Part shown: one piece after another, positions 12,126 to 24,266 of the stretch
Numbering within the stretch: position 1 is the first letter of the stretch
Layout of the letters: every line of letters starts with the position of its first letter
Origin: Athripsodes cinereus
Taxonomy: Eukaryota; Arthropoda; Insecta; Trichoptera; Leptoceridae
DNA length: 64,000 nucleotides
Reading direction: 5' to 3'
Assembly: GCA_947579605.1 (NCBI GenBank)
Contig: OX388305.1
Coordinates: 23,635,542-23,699,541, forward strand
Notes under the pieces: generated by a model
The model's input: only the letters and a program-made list of their open reading frames with translations
The model's database searches: none
Told to the model about the DNA's origin: nothing
Program-made: the position numbers and the translations under genes

Positions 12126-12569
12126 TTGGAAGAGCGATGTCTTCAACTTGCTCCTGAACGTCTGAAGTCTATAAAGATAACATCAATTGAAATCTAAAGA
12201 AGCTAAATGTCAAAGACCAATGGAAATCCACTGGCTAGGATTGAAAGGTTTCAAAATCCTTTGCTTTGGAAGCCAAAGCTCTACAATGGCTGTCTGGACA
12301 TCGGAAATAAGTATCCAACACATCAATTTTTTTTATTTGTTCTACAAAGAGCCTAATGAAATACTAACCTAATGAAAATTTGGTACATATTTTGTACGTG
12401 AAAATTCTTTTTACCTGCGATCTTTGTCTACTGTATCAATATATCATTTTTCATTCTCAAGGTGTGAAATAAAAACGGCATAGCATCAAATCAAAGCTGC
12501 AGCTGACGAAGAACCTTTCTGTCTCTTTCAAGGCTACCTTTGCTAATTTTGAATATATCTAATTTACAG
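12126..12569. other. No recognisable feature
   Basis: Short AT-rich stretch. A 61-codon frame at 12187-12372 shows no known motif. Confidence 0.4.
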
Positions 12570-12905
12570 AGTTCTCGTGTCATGGTGTTTGTTATCATAC
12601 TCCTTCGAAATGGCTGGATCGATTTTGATGAAATTTTGTGTGCTTATCGGGTATATCAGAAAATCGGCGAACAGCTATTTTTCATACCCCCAAAAGTTAA
12701 GGGTGGTCCACCATGAATTTTGTTTTCTACAATTTTTTGGTAAATTTTTTTTATTTTTATTTTTATGTAATGAGGCATTAAAAATACATACAGTCCTAAA
12801 TTTTCCCTATTCTACAATCAACCCCTACTTTTTAATAGCGATGTTAGTATATAATGGCATAATGTACAAGTATACGGCAAAACAACGTTTGCCGTATAGT
12901 ACTAG
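12570..12905 (+). mobile_element. Non-autonomous Helitron, 3' part with terminal hairpin
   Basis: The right end has the Helitron 3' signature. A perfect 11-bp stem (12871-12881 with 12888-12898) encloses a 6-base loop and is followed two bases later by ACTAGT, so the element would end at CTAG (12902-12905) with the next T as host target. Upstream text such as GGCTGGATCGATTTTGATG, TGTGCTTATCGG and GGTGGTCCACC is the kind of conserved noncoding sequence I know from insect Helitron copies. The left limit is uncertain. The 113-codon frame across it has no rep/helicase motif and is probably incidental. Confidence 0.75.
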
Positions 12906-15389
12906 TATATATATATAAAATAATAAGGTGATGCTAAACTTGAAGATTATCTGAATCTGTGAATCAATGAATTGTAAATATTGGAGAAATACGCCGATTT
13001 TATACATCAAAATGATCCAACATTATTTTAGTGAGCTTATGCTATATAACCATTCAAATCCCTGATTATTTTTAGTATTGGGACAAGTTTCTTATGTAAA
13101 CACTCAAAACAACTGACCCTATAGCTTCTGTTCATTAGCGTCTTTGACACGATAATACACCATCCAGACGAGACTTTAAGCATTAGTATAAGGTAGTATT
13201 GGTATGTACCTACTACTGTCAAATGTAATAGAAAAAGTATAGTACCCTAATACGGAGATAATAAGAATATATAATATTAACCCGTGCATAACTCAAAACT
13301 GATGTACGAGTAGGTCAATCCTCAGAAATAGCAGTGGCGAAACTAGGCTTTATAGGAAAGGTGGACCTTTTTTGTACATGAATTTTAAAAAAATATCCAT
13401 CTTTTCAAATTAATTTCTTCTCACCCATCCCCAGATTTTCATTTTGGTATAGGAATTTAAGACATTTCACGAACTTATAAATTTTTATAATAATATGTAA
13501 TGTCATTAAACACGCTGATTTCCACATTTTTACCCCTCGTCTCAAATTTTGAAGTCTCAGATTTGAACAGGAATTAAATAAGAATGGTTTCATATCAGCT
13601 GGTTCCACTGCACTAGTATTGATTTCAGTGTGAGTTTGAGAAATTTTACAGTCAAGTGTACAATTATTAAGATACACATATAATAAGTACGCCATTTGCA
13701 GTAGGCATGTGGTATTCTTTTATTTTGCATAGGGAAGTGGCGAACTCTCCCTGCCATATACCTAGAGGCAGGTCCATATCGGAGCTTCCAGAGGGTTTAG
13801 GCGTGGCTGCTTACCGACTGCATGTGGTTTCCAAGGACCGACTCGGACTTGGAGCACTGCGGAAGTTCTTCCGTTACAAGCTATACCTACTTTTAGAATA
13901 CACGCCACTGAGAAACTGGTATCATCTTCGATAGTAGAAGCAGGTTGGTATACACTATACATGGTATTGTTTATCTAGCGATGATGATATCCACTCAATG
14001 CAACAATAATACTCTGGTATGTTTGTTCAATAATTCTGTATGTCGAAGCAAAACTAAACTATATCAAATTTTAGACAATGAGACTTAAGAATATGAACAA
14101 AGTATTGAAGTCTTCGTTATGGCCATATTGGAGATCTGTAGCTGCCTTGTCATTCATTGTTCGAGGCTCCTGGTGATTATTGAGAATTTTTCAATGTTTT
14201 TTTGCTGTCTCTTATAAATAATATAACCCTTAATATAACTTTTTAAAATATTTTAAAGTTAAACATTAAAACTGGTGTACAGACATTTATTAAATAGAAT
14301 GGTGTTTTGTCTTGACTGGATTGGTGTTGTTGTTTTGAGTGAAGTAAGTAGTATGAAATATTAGCCTGTGACATAAGATATTGCCTATAGTTATGAACAG
14401 CTGGTGGACTGGCAACCATTTAATGGAAATGTTATTGATGACAGTTTGATAAAATCTTTGACAGGTCTTTGTTAAATTTCTGCCTACAACTGTCACAACA
14501 ACAAAACATCTATCGTAGTATATGCTCTGGTCGGAAAGTCAAATCACGTTTACAAAGAAGATAACACCTTCTCTTGCCCACATTGAAACACCCAATACCC
14601 TATTATCATTGTGTTTTCCTATTCTCCAGCACAGAGTGCCAGATCTATTAATAGCAGGGAAGAGGAACTTGAAGATATAAACACCTTTTTCCTGCACACA
14701 AAACCTTGAGGTCATGCTATGAGTAGGTAAACGGTGCTTAACAAATTGTCAGCTCAGAAAACGCGTTTTACTTATTCTGTGATATTGTGATGAAACAATC
14801 ATGAACATTTTTGTGAAAACAAAAGAACTCTCTTTTTACTTAATGTCATTTAAAATTTAAAAAAGTAAAAGCAGTAACTAGAGGAAACCCCATAATTACT
14901 TTTGACAGTTATTTCGTGTTAATCAAAACTTGAAAATCTTTGAACGATCATACTGAAAAAAATGACTTCTTTTGCCATAGTGTCTTATTTCTCTGACATA
15001 AAGAAATATCTTTGAGTAGTACCTACCTACTTTATACTTACAATATCCACACACATGTTACATACACTCGTGTTATTTTGGTTTGTTTTACTATCTAATA
15101 ATGACACAAGTCAACATAAGCCTTTTGTAACTTTACAGTGTCATTTCTGTTAAGGTAAACATGATAATAATATTGTATTATTTTGGGCATTATCTACGAG
15201 TATAACACGGAAGGCATTGCATAACATTGTGTGTATGTACCTACTTAATATTTTTAGTAATACCAATCTATTGTTTGGTCGATTTATTAATACTTCTTAT
15301 GATAATAATATCTATGTCCTGATATACGAGTGTTCACTTCTTGCTACCGAATAATAATTAAATAGAGATTACGAAATATACATCTATCT
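12906..15389. other. Unassigned AT-rich DNA with a GC-richer patch at 13735-13885
   Basis: The patch at 13735-13885 is clearly richer in G+C than its surroundings and is open on both strands (75 and 66 codons), but I recognise no domain. It could be an old transposon or exon fragment. The rest holds no supported feature. Confidence 0.4.
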
Positions 15390-15600
15390 ATGCCATCACG
15401 GCATCTATCACAAATGAGGTAGCCAGTAGACTAATACCGCATACCTATAAAAAACATGAAAGTCGTCCTCTCTGTCGCAATGGTCGCCGGTGTCATCGCT
15501 GTACTGAAGAAGTTAAATATCTTAATCGTGATATTTTACAAACATTTGCTTTCTATGGGGTAGGTATTCGAAAACTTGTTGAAAAGGGTGGAAGACCTTT
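15390..15600 (+). repeat. Dispersed repeat family A, copy 1
   Basis: Begins CCATCACGGCATCTATCACA and passes through GTAGCCAGTAGAC, GAAAGTCGTCCTCTCTGT and CATCGCT...AAGAAGTTAAATATCTTA, ending near GAAAACTTGTTGAAAAGGGTGG. These blocks recur in the same order in at least 13 other places here. The full unit is about 230 bp. I see no pol III box, and the class is unknown to me. Confidence 0.7.
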
Positions 15601-16208
15601 GAAGAAGATTCCAAGGAACACAAACCATATAACATAATATTTCTTATATTCCAACATTACAATTTAGCTTCGTATATTATCTCCTCTGTTTACCTTTTTG
15701 GGTGTCGATCCTTTTCACTTTTTTCAATGTCCTTCCTTCATTTGTCATTAAATAATTCATTGAATAATTCATGAAGATTATTTATCACTAAATAAATTTC
15801 TGGATTTGTAACATACTGCAGTTTCTTGAAAATAGGTAATTTTTTCTTCCTCAATGTTACATCCATAGATTCATACACTTTAGTTTTGACTGTAAAGTAA
15901 TAAAACTTATTGTTGCAACGTAAATTTAGTTTCTATCTTTCAAATATGACCTAGATATTGATATATTGTAACATGTAATAACAATAATTTATCGATTATT
16001 TTACAATTCATTTACTATAGTTTTTACCCCGGCTTATGTAATACCTACACATAAGGTTGCAATAAATTTGCTCTTCCCATTTATTATTGTTAGATTTGCA
16101 CAATTTACTGAACAAATTACGCTGTAATTAAAAACGCGGCTCATATGTAAGTTTATTTTTGAAGGTCTTGTTTCTTATATTTAAGATGTAGACTGTATGT
16201 AAAGTGAC
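15601..16208. other. No recognisable feature
   Basis: AT-rich, no supported gene or repeat. Confidence 0.4.
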
Positions 16209-16467
16209 TTACAATCCATTGGATTGGTGAATTGAGCCACAGTTCATGTCCTTCTTCATTTGATCCATTTAGGTGGCTTTTGGTTATCCTTTACCACATC
16301 TGTCTTCAGATTTGCCTTCTGCGATTGTGATGAGCATGCCTGGATGTTGTGGCCAATCCACTTTGCTTGTTGCTGGCTGATTTTTTAAAAGAGTTGCCTA
16401 CTTTCGCTAACCCTGATTAACATCTCTTTGTTTTCGACATGTTCCGACCAATGGATCTTCAGCATGC
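16209..16467 (-). pseudogene. LINE family B tail, outer half of a copy split by a DNA element
   Basis: On the minus strand this is the ending of a LINE RT ORF, starting at the plus-strand words TTACAATCCATTGGATTGG. Recognisable blocks are the GWIGHN-type motif (GTTGTGGCCAATCCA), the basic linker and the tail. It is about 260 bp and contains deletions relative to the copy at 61748-62058. It is interrupted after 16475 by the hAT-type element and resumes at 17013. Confidence 0.7.
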
Positions 16468-17012
16468 GTCTGTACCAGTGTTGCCAGGTGTTCGGTATTC
16501 TACCGAACCGTTCGGTATTTTAGCACCTTGTTCGGTGTTCGGAATGATAAAAATAACGAAGTATGGTCGGTTCGGTATTTTTTTTTAGATTAATTTTTCT
16601 TCCTAATAAACGACGTAAGCCCTAACTTGAAACAGATAATTAAAAAGATAATGGCAGTACCTACCAATCTAGTAATGCTTATGTGGAAAAATTATTTAGC
16701 AATATGAATTATTTGTGGATGAACAGCCGTAATAAATTAAGTGTGGATATATGGTGAAGGCTGAATTATGTATACGATGTAATTTCAGTCTTACATATTG
16801 TCGCGAAATGCATGGGGCAGTTAAAGCAAATAAGACATTGCTGGAAGCGTACATTAGTGAGAAAAAATATAATATTAAAGTTAGGGTAGCTAGTTGCTCT
16901 TGTGCTAGTTGCACTTTGTATTTTAAGGTCATGATATAGTTCAACGATTATAACTTTTTTTGCTCAATGTTCGGTATTTTTTTGGAAAAGACCTGGCAAC
17001 CCTGGTCTGTAC
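16468..17012. mobile_element. Non-autonomous hAT-type element, 529 bp, with 8-bp target-site duplication
   Basis: The element runs from 16476 to 17004. Its ends are CAGTGTTGCCAGGT on the left and ACCTGGCAACCCTG on the right, whose reverse complement is CAGGGTTGCCAGGT: 13 of 14 bases match. Both ends flank the 8-bp direct repeat GTCTGTAC (16468-16475 and 17005-17012). An 8-bp duplication with CAGNG termini is diagnostic of hAT transposons. The interior carries repeated TTCGGTATT words near both ends, probably subterminal transposase-binding sites. The 62- and 82-codon frames inside show no transposase motif, so it is non-autonomous. Confidence 0.9.
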
Positions 17013-17060
17013 TGTAGCACCACATCTCAAACGCCGCCAACTGTCCGCTGGGCGATGGCT
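17013..17060 (-). pseudogene. LINE family B, inner remainder of the split copy
   Basis: Continues the copy at 16209-16467. GTAGCACCACATCTCAAACGC and CCAACTGTCCGCTGG correspond to the tryptophan-cysteine-rich connection segment that precedes the tail in such LINE ORFs. Joining the two halves at the duplicated GTCTGTAC gives a continuous reading through this region. Confidence 0.6.
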
Positions 17061-17124
17061 CTATAATATAATAAATTGTAAGTAGTAATATTTTTGGTCA
17101 TTTTCATACCTCGTTGTTAAGACC

Positions 17125-17305
17125 GAGGGGACAAATGGCAGAGGCCGACCAAGAGACGCATATATGGACCAACTGAGGAGTGATATGAACTGTGGCTCAT
17201 ACGTAGAGCTGAAAAGACTGGCTGAGAATAGAGACGAATGGAGAAGAAAAACCAAACTCGTTGCAGACCAATCCAATGGATTGTAACTCATTATATATAT
17301 AATAT
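17125..17305 (+). pseudogene. LINE family B tail, plus strand
   Basis: Reads GKTEGTNGRGRPRDAYMDQL, then a segment with KRLAENRDEWRRKTK and finally LVADQSNGL with a stop, and ends in TCATTATATATA. Only the last ~60 codons remain. It lies head-to-head with the minus-strand copy to its left and is well preserved, close in sequence to the copy at 61748. Confidence 0.8.
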
Positions 17306-18313
17306 TTTTGAACGTGGCAACCATGGCAAGTGTGATTTTTACTGCACATCTGTGCAATGTACCTATGTGTCTATAAACTTAATACTGCATGTGTATAGAA
17401 TATGCAATAATATAATAAAATAAAATGGTAATAATGCTATTCGTAGTAAAATAAAATAATATGTAGAAGGTAGTCGATAATAATATAGGTAATGTATAAG
17501 GATTGTTGTGAATTTTTGCGAGTCTTGTGTTTCAAACAATATGACAGTTGGTGTAAATCATTCTCTTAACAATCCGCTCTCTGAATTCCGAAGAGAATGA
17601 GATTTCAGATGTTGTTTAATAATATTAATATGGACTGATCTGTTGCACTATGTGCTAGACATCGTACACTGTCTTAAAAACTGCTACAACTTGAGTTCTA
17701 AATTGTAAATGTGAGTCAAATAATGTTGGATATGTTTTGTTTTAGATGAATCTGGATTTGTGATAAAGCCATATATACCTCAACCGCCCTCCCAGTAAGC
17801 AAAATGATTTTGTCATCGTATCGTTAGGAATCGAACCTGGAATATCTCCATTAGAAAAGTCTGAGATTTTAGGTCAGAATCTTTGGTCAACTATCTTACT
17901 TATAGGTGTTGTGTAGACTCTAAATGATATGCAAAAATTGGTAATGCGACCAAACAAAATGGTGTTGCAAGGCTTGAAGGATATTTCTTTCTTTTTTTCG
18001 TATTGTATAGGACATTTTATCACTTTGTCAGGTACATAGGATGTGCAATATTAATAAGTATAGGTTGAAAAAACCCATCTAAATTTTATGAAGAGAAACA
18101 GTTGGATTATTTCGGAATATTATCATTTTTTTGAGACAGATAGGTATAGCTTTTTTAAGCTGTGTCGGTTTTGTAGACGCTAGGCGTCGTATGAATACAA
18201 CAATAACACAGCTCACAACACCACACTCAATACATTTTTCACAAATTGTGAAAGTAGCAGACTCAAAATAGCAGTTATTCACAGAAATGAATTTACCTAT
18301 AACTACAGAAATG
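17306..18313. other. Mostly unassigned; possible degraded SINE near 17815-17900
   Basis: At 17826-17841 the words AGGAATCGAACCTGG read on the minus strand as a pol III B box (CCAGGTTCGATTCC), which hints at a tRNA-derived head. No matching A box or tRNA fold is convincing. Nothing else can be supported. Confidence 0.35.
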
Positions 18314-18358
18314 ATCAACTAATATTATTATAATATTATTATAATAATATTAGTTGAT
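18314..18358. repeat. Perfect 21-bp inverted repeat with 3-bp spacer
   Basis: Arms 18314-18334 and 18338-18358 are exact reverse complements around ATT. Each arm is an ATCAACT word followed by AATATTATTATAAT. Such palindromes can form cruciforms. It may be the core of a small fold-back element or chance in (ATT)-rich DNA, though the ATCAACT ends make chance less likely. Confidence 0.85.
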
Positions 18359-18361
18359 TAG

Positions 18362-18680
18362 TTGATGACATATCTTACAAGTGGGGTAGCCAGCTGACTG
18401 TAAGAGATAAAAAAAAACTTCATTGCATCATTAAATAATAGTTTAAATGAAAGCATTATCATCTTAAACAGACCAATAATAAGTAGTAATGAATATGTGA
18501 ATTGCGCTAATTGTGCCATAAAAAAAGATTTTCAGGATGAGTGGCACCCCTCATCGCTAAGTTGAAGATGTCAAATGTCTTATACGTGAGGTTCTACCAT
18601 TACGCCTTTTATAGGACACTCGAAAACTTATATAAAAGAATAGGAGATCCTGATCGTCACTGGAGACTAATGAAATGATT
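18362..18680 (+). repeat. Dispersed repeat family A, copy 2 (interrupted)
   Basis: The left block ATGACATATCTTACAAGTGG with GGTAGCCAGC is followed after about 130 bp of unrelated DNA by the right block (GGCACCCCTCATCGCTAAG, GATGTCAAATGTCTTA, GGACACTCGAAAACTTA). The gap looks like an insertion or a rearrangement. Confidence 0.65.
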
Positions 18681-18759
18681 AACATTCTTCTATTTGTAGA
18701 TATGTAGGTATATTGTAACAGTTGCTGTAAATTACCCAGTTGGAGGATCTTGCAAAGGC

Positions 18760-18880
18760 GACAATATCTATCTATAACATCACGGCGTCAGGTGGTGTAT
18801 CTCAACGCTGAATTGATGATGTTGAAATTCTTATACGTCATGTTTTACGAGCATCTTCATTTTACTTGAAAAAAGTTTAC
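18760..18880 (+). repeat. Dispersed repeat family A, copy 3 (internally deleted)
   Basis: Starts with TAACATCACGGCGTC, then jumps to CTGAATTGATGATGTTGAAA and CTTATACGTCATG. The middle of the family unit is missing. Confidence 0.5.
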
Positions 18881-19095
18881 AGTTGAAAAAAAGGATATAT
18901 CCTTTTACTCTATAGAGTGGGCTACCATTCTAACTTCTAACTCTATTCTTACATAATTCCTTTGTTTTATCTCCATTCATACAATTGCTCATACGCACAC
19001 GTCGGTTTCTTTTCACTAACACACGTTCGTCCTTGGAAATTTGATTCAAATGATCAAGCCACACGGTTCTCTGATATCCGCGTTTTTAAGTCTTC
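18881..19095 (-). pseudogene. LINE family C tail (RT ORF C-terminus)
   Basis: The minus-strand reading gives RGYQRTVWLDHLNQISKDER, then VLVKRNRRVR.SNCMN and KELCKN, matching the family C ending (R.TWFDHV..ILKD.RVLSKR, CMKN.MNV..AKEVCKDRS.WRS). The end is degraded. It is plain LINE debris lying between family A copies. Confidence 0.65.
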
Positions 19096-19610
19096 TCCTT
19101 GGATAACCGAAAAAGCTATTTAATAATAAAATTCTCTGTTATTTATCACAGTCGCACCACTTGAAAAAATATTTTTTTACTCTTGCATTGCAGATCTACT
19201 CAACAATATTCATATTCATATTATGAAGATTGGTACCCACTTTCTTATGGAGGGTCCAATCCAATGACATGCTACTTAGCGTCATACAAAATAATATGAT
19301 ATATTGCCAGTAGGTATTATGTACCCGTACTTACTTAGGATGAAAATATGACAGCACATGAAACAAGTCTTTGTTTTACAGACGTTTTACATACCTCAAT
19401 AAATCTAACGTGAAAACCTCTCGCACTAAAGTTGTTAACTTTTGCTTTTAAAATGCAATTTACACACCTAAACATCTAATAGTGGTTTGTGGTTAGATGG
19501 AAGAAATCACTTGATACTGATAATCTCGCCACTGCACATCGTCCTAGTTTTTAAAAAAAATTATATTATTTTGTTAACACTGTTATGTAATGATGATGTG
19601 CAAGAAGAAT
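19096..19610. other. No recognisable feature
   Basis: AT-rich with no supported call. Confidence 0.4.
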
Positions 19611-19800
19611 AAATATATAAATTAAAAATAATATATAAAAGGAAGACGTGTGTGTTACCTACACCATTTATAACTCAAGAATGGCTGTACCGATTTGAAT
19701 GATCTTTGATTTGTTGGATTCTTCTCCGCCCGGAATAGCCGATAGGCTATTAAAATATCTTACAAATTCACGGGAAGAAAAATTATGAAGAAAATTATTT
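19611..19800 (+). mobile_element. Possible Helitron-derived fragment
   Basis: TAACTCAAGAATGGCTGTACC, GATTTGAATGATC and CGCCCGGAATAGCCGATAGG resemble conserved noncoding text near the 5' side of insect Helitrons. No hairpin or CTRR terminus belongs to it, so it is at most a fragment. The assignment rests on remembered similarity. Confidence 0.4.
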
Positions 19801-20279
19801 ACGCCATACATTTTTAATTTCAATAAATAATGCAATATGGAGAATATACAAAATCATCATACATACATACAAAATCAACGATGAAGTTTTTTTTATAGTT
19901 TGGCCTATTTATAGAATAATTTTTCTATACATTTTCAAATTAGAATCGTAATCCATACAATTTAACATCTGTGGTTCTGATATTTTAATTTTGAAAAAAT
20001 CATGGAAAGAATTTTTATAAATTTAAAATGAATAGGTATCTACCTAAAATTAGTAATTCACTCGAATTCGGGTGCTTCGCCGTAAGATTGCACTGCTCAT
20101 ATGCTTTAGATTGTACTACGGTAATATTTTGTTCTGTGGTGGCAAATATCTTAAATATTTGATAGCAAGCATCTCTAATAACATCACTTCCAGACTTACT
20201 GACTATACTTGGTAGCCAGCGGACCAACTGCATATAAACACACAAGCTCTTCTCTATCCATCCCATCACATCATCATGT

Positions 20280-20353
20280 ACAGCGTCCTCGAGGTGCTAT
20301 AGCACAAAGATGGCGCTTAAAATACTCTCCGTTTATTATTATTATTATTAACA
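20280..20353 (+). repeat. 3' tail of an L2-like LINE or SINE, ending in (ATT)n
   Basis: CGTCCTCGAGGTGC, AAGATGGCGCTTAAAATAC and then (TTA)n at 20335-20350 match the layout of the tails at 11328 and 36728. Extremely truncated. Confidence 0.6.
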
Positions 20354-20424
20354 TAACATAAATAACATGCATAGACAATTCACACAGATCGAGCAAGTCC
20401 CAAACTAAACTAAACTATTGTACT

Positions 20425-20525
20425 TCATCGATGAACTGAAGATGTTAAGTGTCTTAAATCGTGATACCATGAAATTAAACAAATAGCATGAAGGAATAAA
20501 TTTTAGAGAAATCTACTCAGGAATT
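20425..20525 (+). repeat. Dispersed repeat family A, copy 4 (right part only)
   Basis: CATCGATGAACTGAAGATG, TTAAGTGTCTTAAATCGTG and later ATTTTAGAGAAATC follow the right half of the unit. Degenerate. Confidence 0.4.
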
Positions 20526-23500
20526 GATCCCAGTATTTTAATTAAGAATACAAATTCAGTACGGAATAATAAAGTTGTATTCAGTTGTACGCTAGTTGGT
20601 ATTCAGTACCACTAACTGACCTGAAGCAGATATTTCGAATTACTATTTCAAAATAACAATGCTTTTCTAAACCCTAATACGAATCCCATGTTAATTTGCG
20701 TTTAAGTTTGAATTTCGCTCTTGTAAGTACCTACTTATGTTAGGAACTAGTGCAATGCTCTCCATTCCATACGATCCTTCGTTTATCCAATTAAAGCTAT
20801 ATATGAAATTAAAAATGAATATCCACCTCTTACACGTCATTCGCAAAATTGCAAAAAAAGATTGGGAGGCTAGATAAATACAGTAGTAAGAGAAACTATC
20901 TGAATTCTAAATACCTATATTCCTACATGAATTACCTAAAGGATGACGCCCACATGGAAGATTTCCAAATCGATGGAAGAACAACCTTCACATCTGACCC
21001 TCTGTGTAAAAATAAACAGACCTTAGGTTCTAATATAGTATAAAGAATAAGAGAAACAATATAATAACAATATCTGCCTTAGACTCTCACATATCAACTT
21101 ACATACAATTTATAAATATAATATTGGTTAATATTACAAAACCATTCCAAAACCTAGTATTCCTTGACAATATAGTTCCGTAATAATGGCCAAAACTGAC
21201 CCATGCTAAAATTCCATTCATCGCAACGAAACTATCGCTGGACTTTGTGAAGTCAATAAAGGTATCTATGTACATATTTCGCAAAGGAACTGAACTGGAG
21301 GACAATAAAACAGAAGTACTAGCTGAATTACTTAATAATGCGGACAAGGTACACTAATAATCTCCATAGAATGTTATTGAGGGCAATGTTTACGCGATCT
21401 GTGACAGCTTGTCTACGCAGTTATGGAATCAACATTTATTCAAAGAACAATAACCGAGAGACAAATGTTGAACATGCATAACGAAATTTGTGCAATTTGA
21501 ATTCCTCCGCACGACATATCAATATTTTGAATGGCTATACGAACATACGAAATTCATTCTTATTGTCAACAATATGCAGTATACGAGGTATTCTTGAATG
21601 AGTGAGGTATAAACCACGCCTAAATTGCAATATATTGATCAAACGTACGTAAGTACTTTGTAAATTTGCTATATGCCATCAAAATTGTTTTCTCGCAATA
21701 AACTAAGGCAAGTTTTTGAGCTGTTACAAATATCCTATGAAATTGGTCACAGTCTGCTAACTGCGAATAGATGAATGTTAATATTAACATTACTGAAATC
21801 AAAACTTTAATACAAAAAAAATGGAATTGCATTTTCAGCGCCTTTCATCTCTTTGTTCATCAAGTTCGAGATCATCTAGCATAACATTATAAATATATTC
21901 ATGGCAATAAAAGGGTTCTGAAGTATTATTTCGTAAGAATAACAATAATACATGCCATATTACATATTATACATTTATTAAAACGCAATTAAAATGTAAA
22001 CATACCCACTAACATTTTAATAAAAATAACCATAAGAACTACCATTGTGCAAGGACAGAGGATTAAATGCAGAATGAAGTGCAAATATTACATTTCGCAT
22101 TAAACTTTTTGCACTCTGTATGATTTAGATATTCAAATATTTTCATTGTATTTTTTGAAATAATAAAGGTTTGGGACAATGAATCGCACGGTCTCGGAGT
22201 TTATTATAAACATTTTATCTTTAGAATTCAATGCAACAATTGAAACAGTGGATATAGTAGGACATGGTAGTAGAGGTTGTTGTTGTTGTTTATGTTGAAT
22301 GATGGAGTCCCCCAAGGCGGAAGGGTTGGACTAGTTTTCACGGAGAATATCTCGGACATTGATCAGAACGTGACTTTAAAATTTTACATTTTACATTGGC
22401 GTAACGTGATGTTTTATCAGATATAAGAAATACGTTACAAGGAAGAGAAAAAGAAAAACTTAAACATTTTTTAGCGTTATATCGTTTAATTTTCTATTCT
22501 GGTTCTCAAGTTATGTGTGGTCAGTAAATTAATGAATGATAACTGCAAATTATATTGGTTGGCGACATTATCTCCATTATTTGCAATGGGAATGAGAAAT
22601 CATGATGATCGATAGACATTGAGAAGAGGCCTATATTTAGCAGTGAAGAGATGACTGAGTAAAAATATTAAGATAATTTCCAATAGATCATAATATATTA
22701 GTTATCGATAAACGGCTGCATATGTAATTGAAATGCAGTTTTTAAACCATATGCTCCAACCTTATAAGGTACCTGCACCAATCATAAGAACAATTTTAAA
22801 AAATTGAAATGTGAAAAAAATAGCTGGAAATAGAGTGATGTCAGTAGAACAACTTGTTCCATGTTCTAACTTAGGTAAGGCTCTAAGAATACTTCTTGTG
22901 TGTTTCTTGAGTTAATGGAATAATCCTAGTGACTTACTTAAGTTATCTTGAAAAACAATTTCATCTTGGTAGTGCAATAACGGACGTCACTGGAATAAGC
23001 TACCCTTAAGTAAGAATCACCCCCTTACGTTAATGTTGTTCCTAGTTGGTCCCAGTTACAATACAAATAGTAATAATAAGTATAAGGATAATAATATGCA
23101 GTACCTACACGTTATAATATGTCGGTATCATGACCCTAACGTTTTTGGTCCGTTCGTTGATGTTTGTTTTATTTCACTGTCCATAGGTATTATTATTATT
23201 GTTATTATTCACTGACAACGTCCCATTTGATGGATTGATTCTCTAAACTAACTTGACATATTATTATCTATACCTTTATGTTATTTTGTGACTTATTTTC
23301 TTTCTTGCAAGAATATTATAATAATTATATTATAAATACAAAAAAAAAATAGAATGGATTGTATGTTATGTGGATGTTGATCAGCCTAGAATGATAACAT
23401 TTTCAGGTAAATTTACGCTCTATACAGACTTTCGTCTCTGAAACATGTTTTGAGAAAATTATATATAAAATGTATTGTAAAATATATTAAGTAAGTACTA

Positions 23501-23755
23501 TTGTTGTATGTCAATGTTTAAAAAAAATATACACATTACTTTAGTATGAATATTGTCTATGCGTATGATTTTCCATGTTTTGTCAAAACACCTACCTAAT
23601 TTCATCATTTTTTATACAAAAATTATTTTGGTGAGGTAAGTAGGTAATATATATATATGTATTTTTATTTAAATTTTGCAACTGCTTAAAGATTCGTCTG
23701 ACATAGATATAAATTATCACTACAAAAATTGACCCAATTATGTCATTATTAACAA
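20526..23755. other. Unassigned AT-rich DNA; weak LINE remnant at about 22600-22665
   Basis: The words GATCGATAGACATTGAG...AGAGGCCTATATTTAGCAG at 22607-22645 resemble the EEAYIQQ ending of the LINE type at 4938-5160, but only some 60 bp remain. A trinucleotide run (GTT)n lies at 22273-22290. No coding gene is supported. Confidence 0.4.
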
Positions 23756-23935
23756 ATGAGTTCGTCGATAGCCTGGAGTTAAGAGTCTCGGCCTCGTGAA
23801 CAAGGGGTCCGTGGTTCGATACCAGGTGCCGACAATCTCCCCTTTCACGACACAAGCTTTAAGTAGCTTACAGTGAAAGGTGTATAAGGTTGTATTTGGT
23901 TTTAATACAAAAACCCAGTTACTTTTATCTTTTTT
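23756..23935 (+). repeat. tRNA-derived SINE, copy 1
   Basis: The head folds like a tRNA. GTCGATA (23764-23770) can pair with TGCCGAC (23827-23833) as a 7-bp acceptor stem with one mismatch and wobble. The pol III B box GGTTCGATACC is exact at 23813-23823. After it comes a body with CTCCCCTTTCACGACACAAG, TAGCTTACAGTGAAAGGTG and TTGTATTTGGTTTTAATAC, then a short A-rich end. Two more copies lie at 32287-32446 and 39511-39667 on the minus strand. It is a SINE rather than a tRNA gene because of the body and the degraded anticodon arm. Confidence 0.85.
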
Positions 23936-24266
23936 AAAAAAAGGGTGCTTTTTTTAATCAATTTCATGACTATGCTCTGAGAGAAATCAAGTTAAATACT
24001 ATCTGAATATTCTTATTTTTGTTGTAGTACTAATCCATCAATTATTTCTACTGTTACCTATGTAGGCATCCTAGCGAACTTTATTCATTCGAAGTGTGGG
24101 CATTATTATCAAAACTATACAAAAAGGATTTGTATTGATAAAAATAATTTTAATGATACCCGTCCATCGTCCTTTCGTAACGCACTGAGAACGCAATTTG
24201 TTTGTGTAGAATGACGTCAACAATGAGATGGATAGACGGCTTATGTGGGATATGTTGAACGCAGAC
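23936..24266. other. No recognisable feature
   Basis: AT-rich DNA between the SINE and the large inverted repeat. Confidence 0.4.

Noticed and set aside
23764..23833. A functional tRNA gene
   Set aside because: Anticodon arm is degraded, a SINE body follows, and two similar copies exist.
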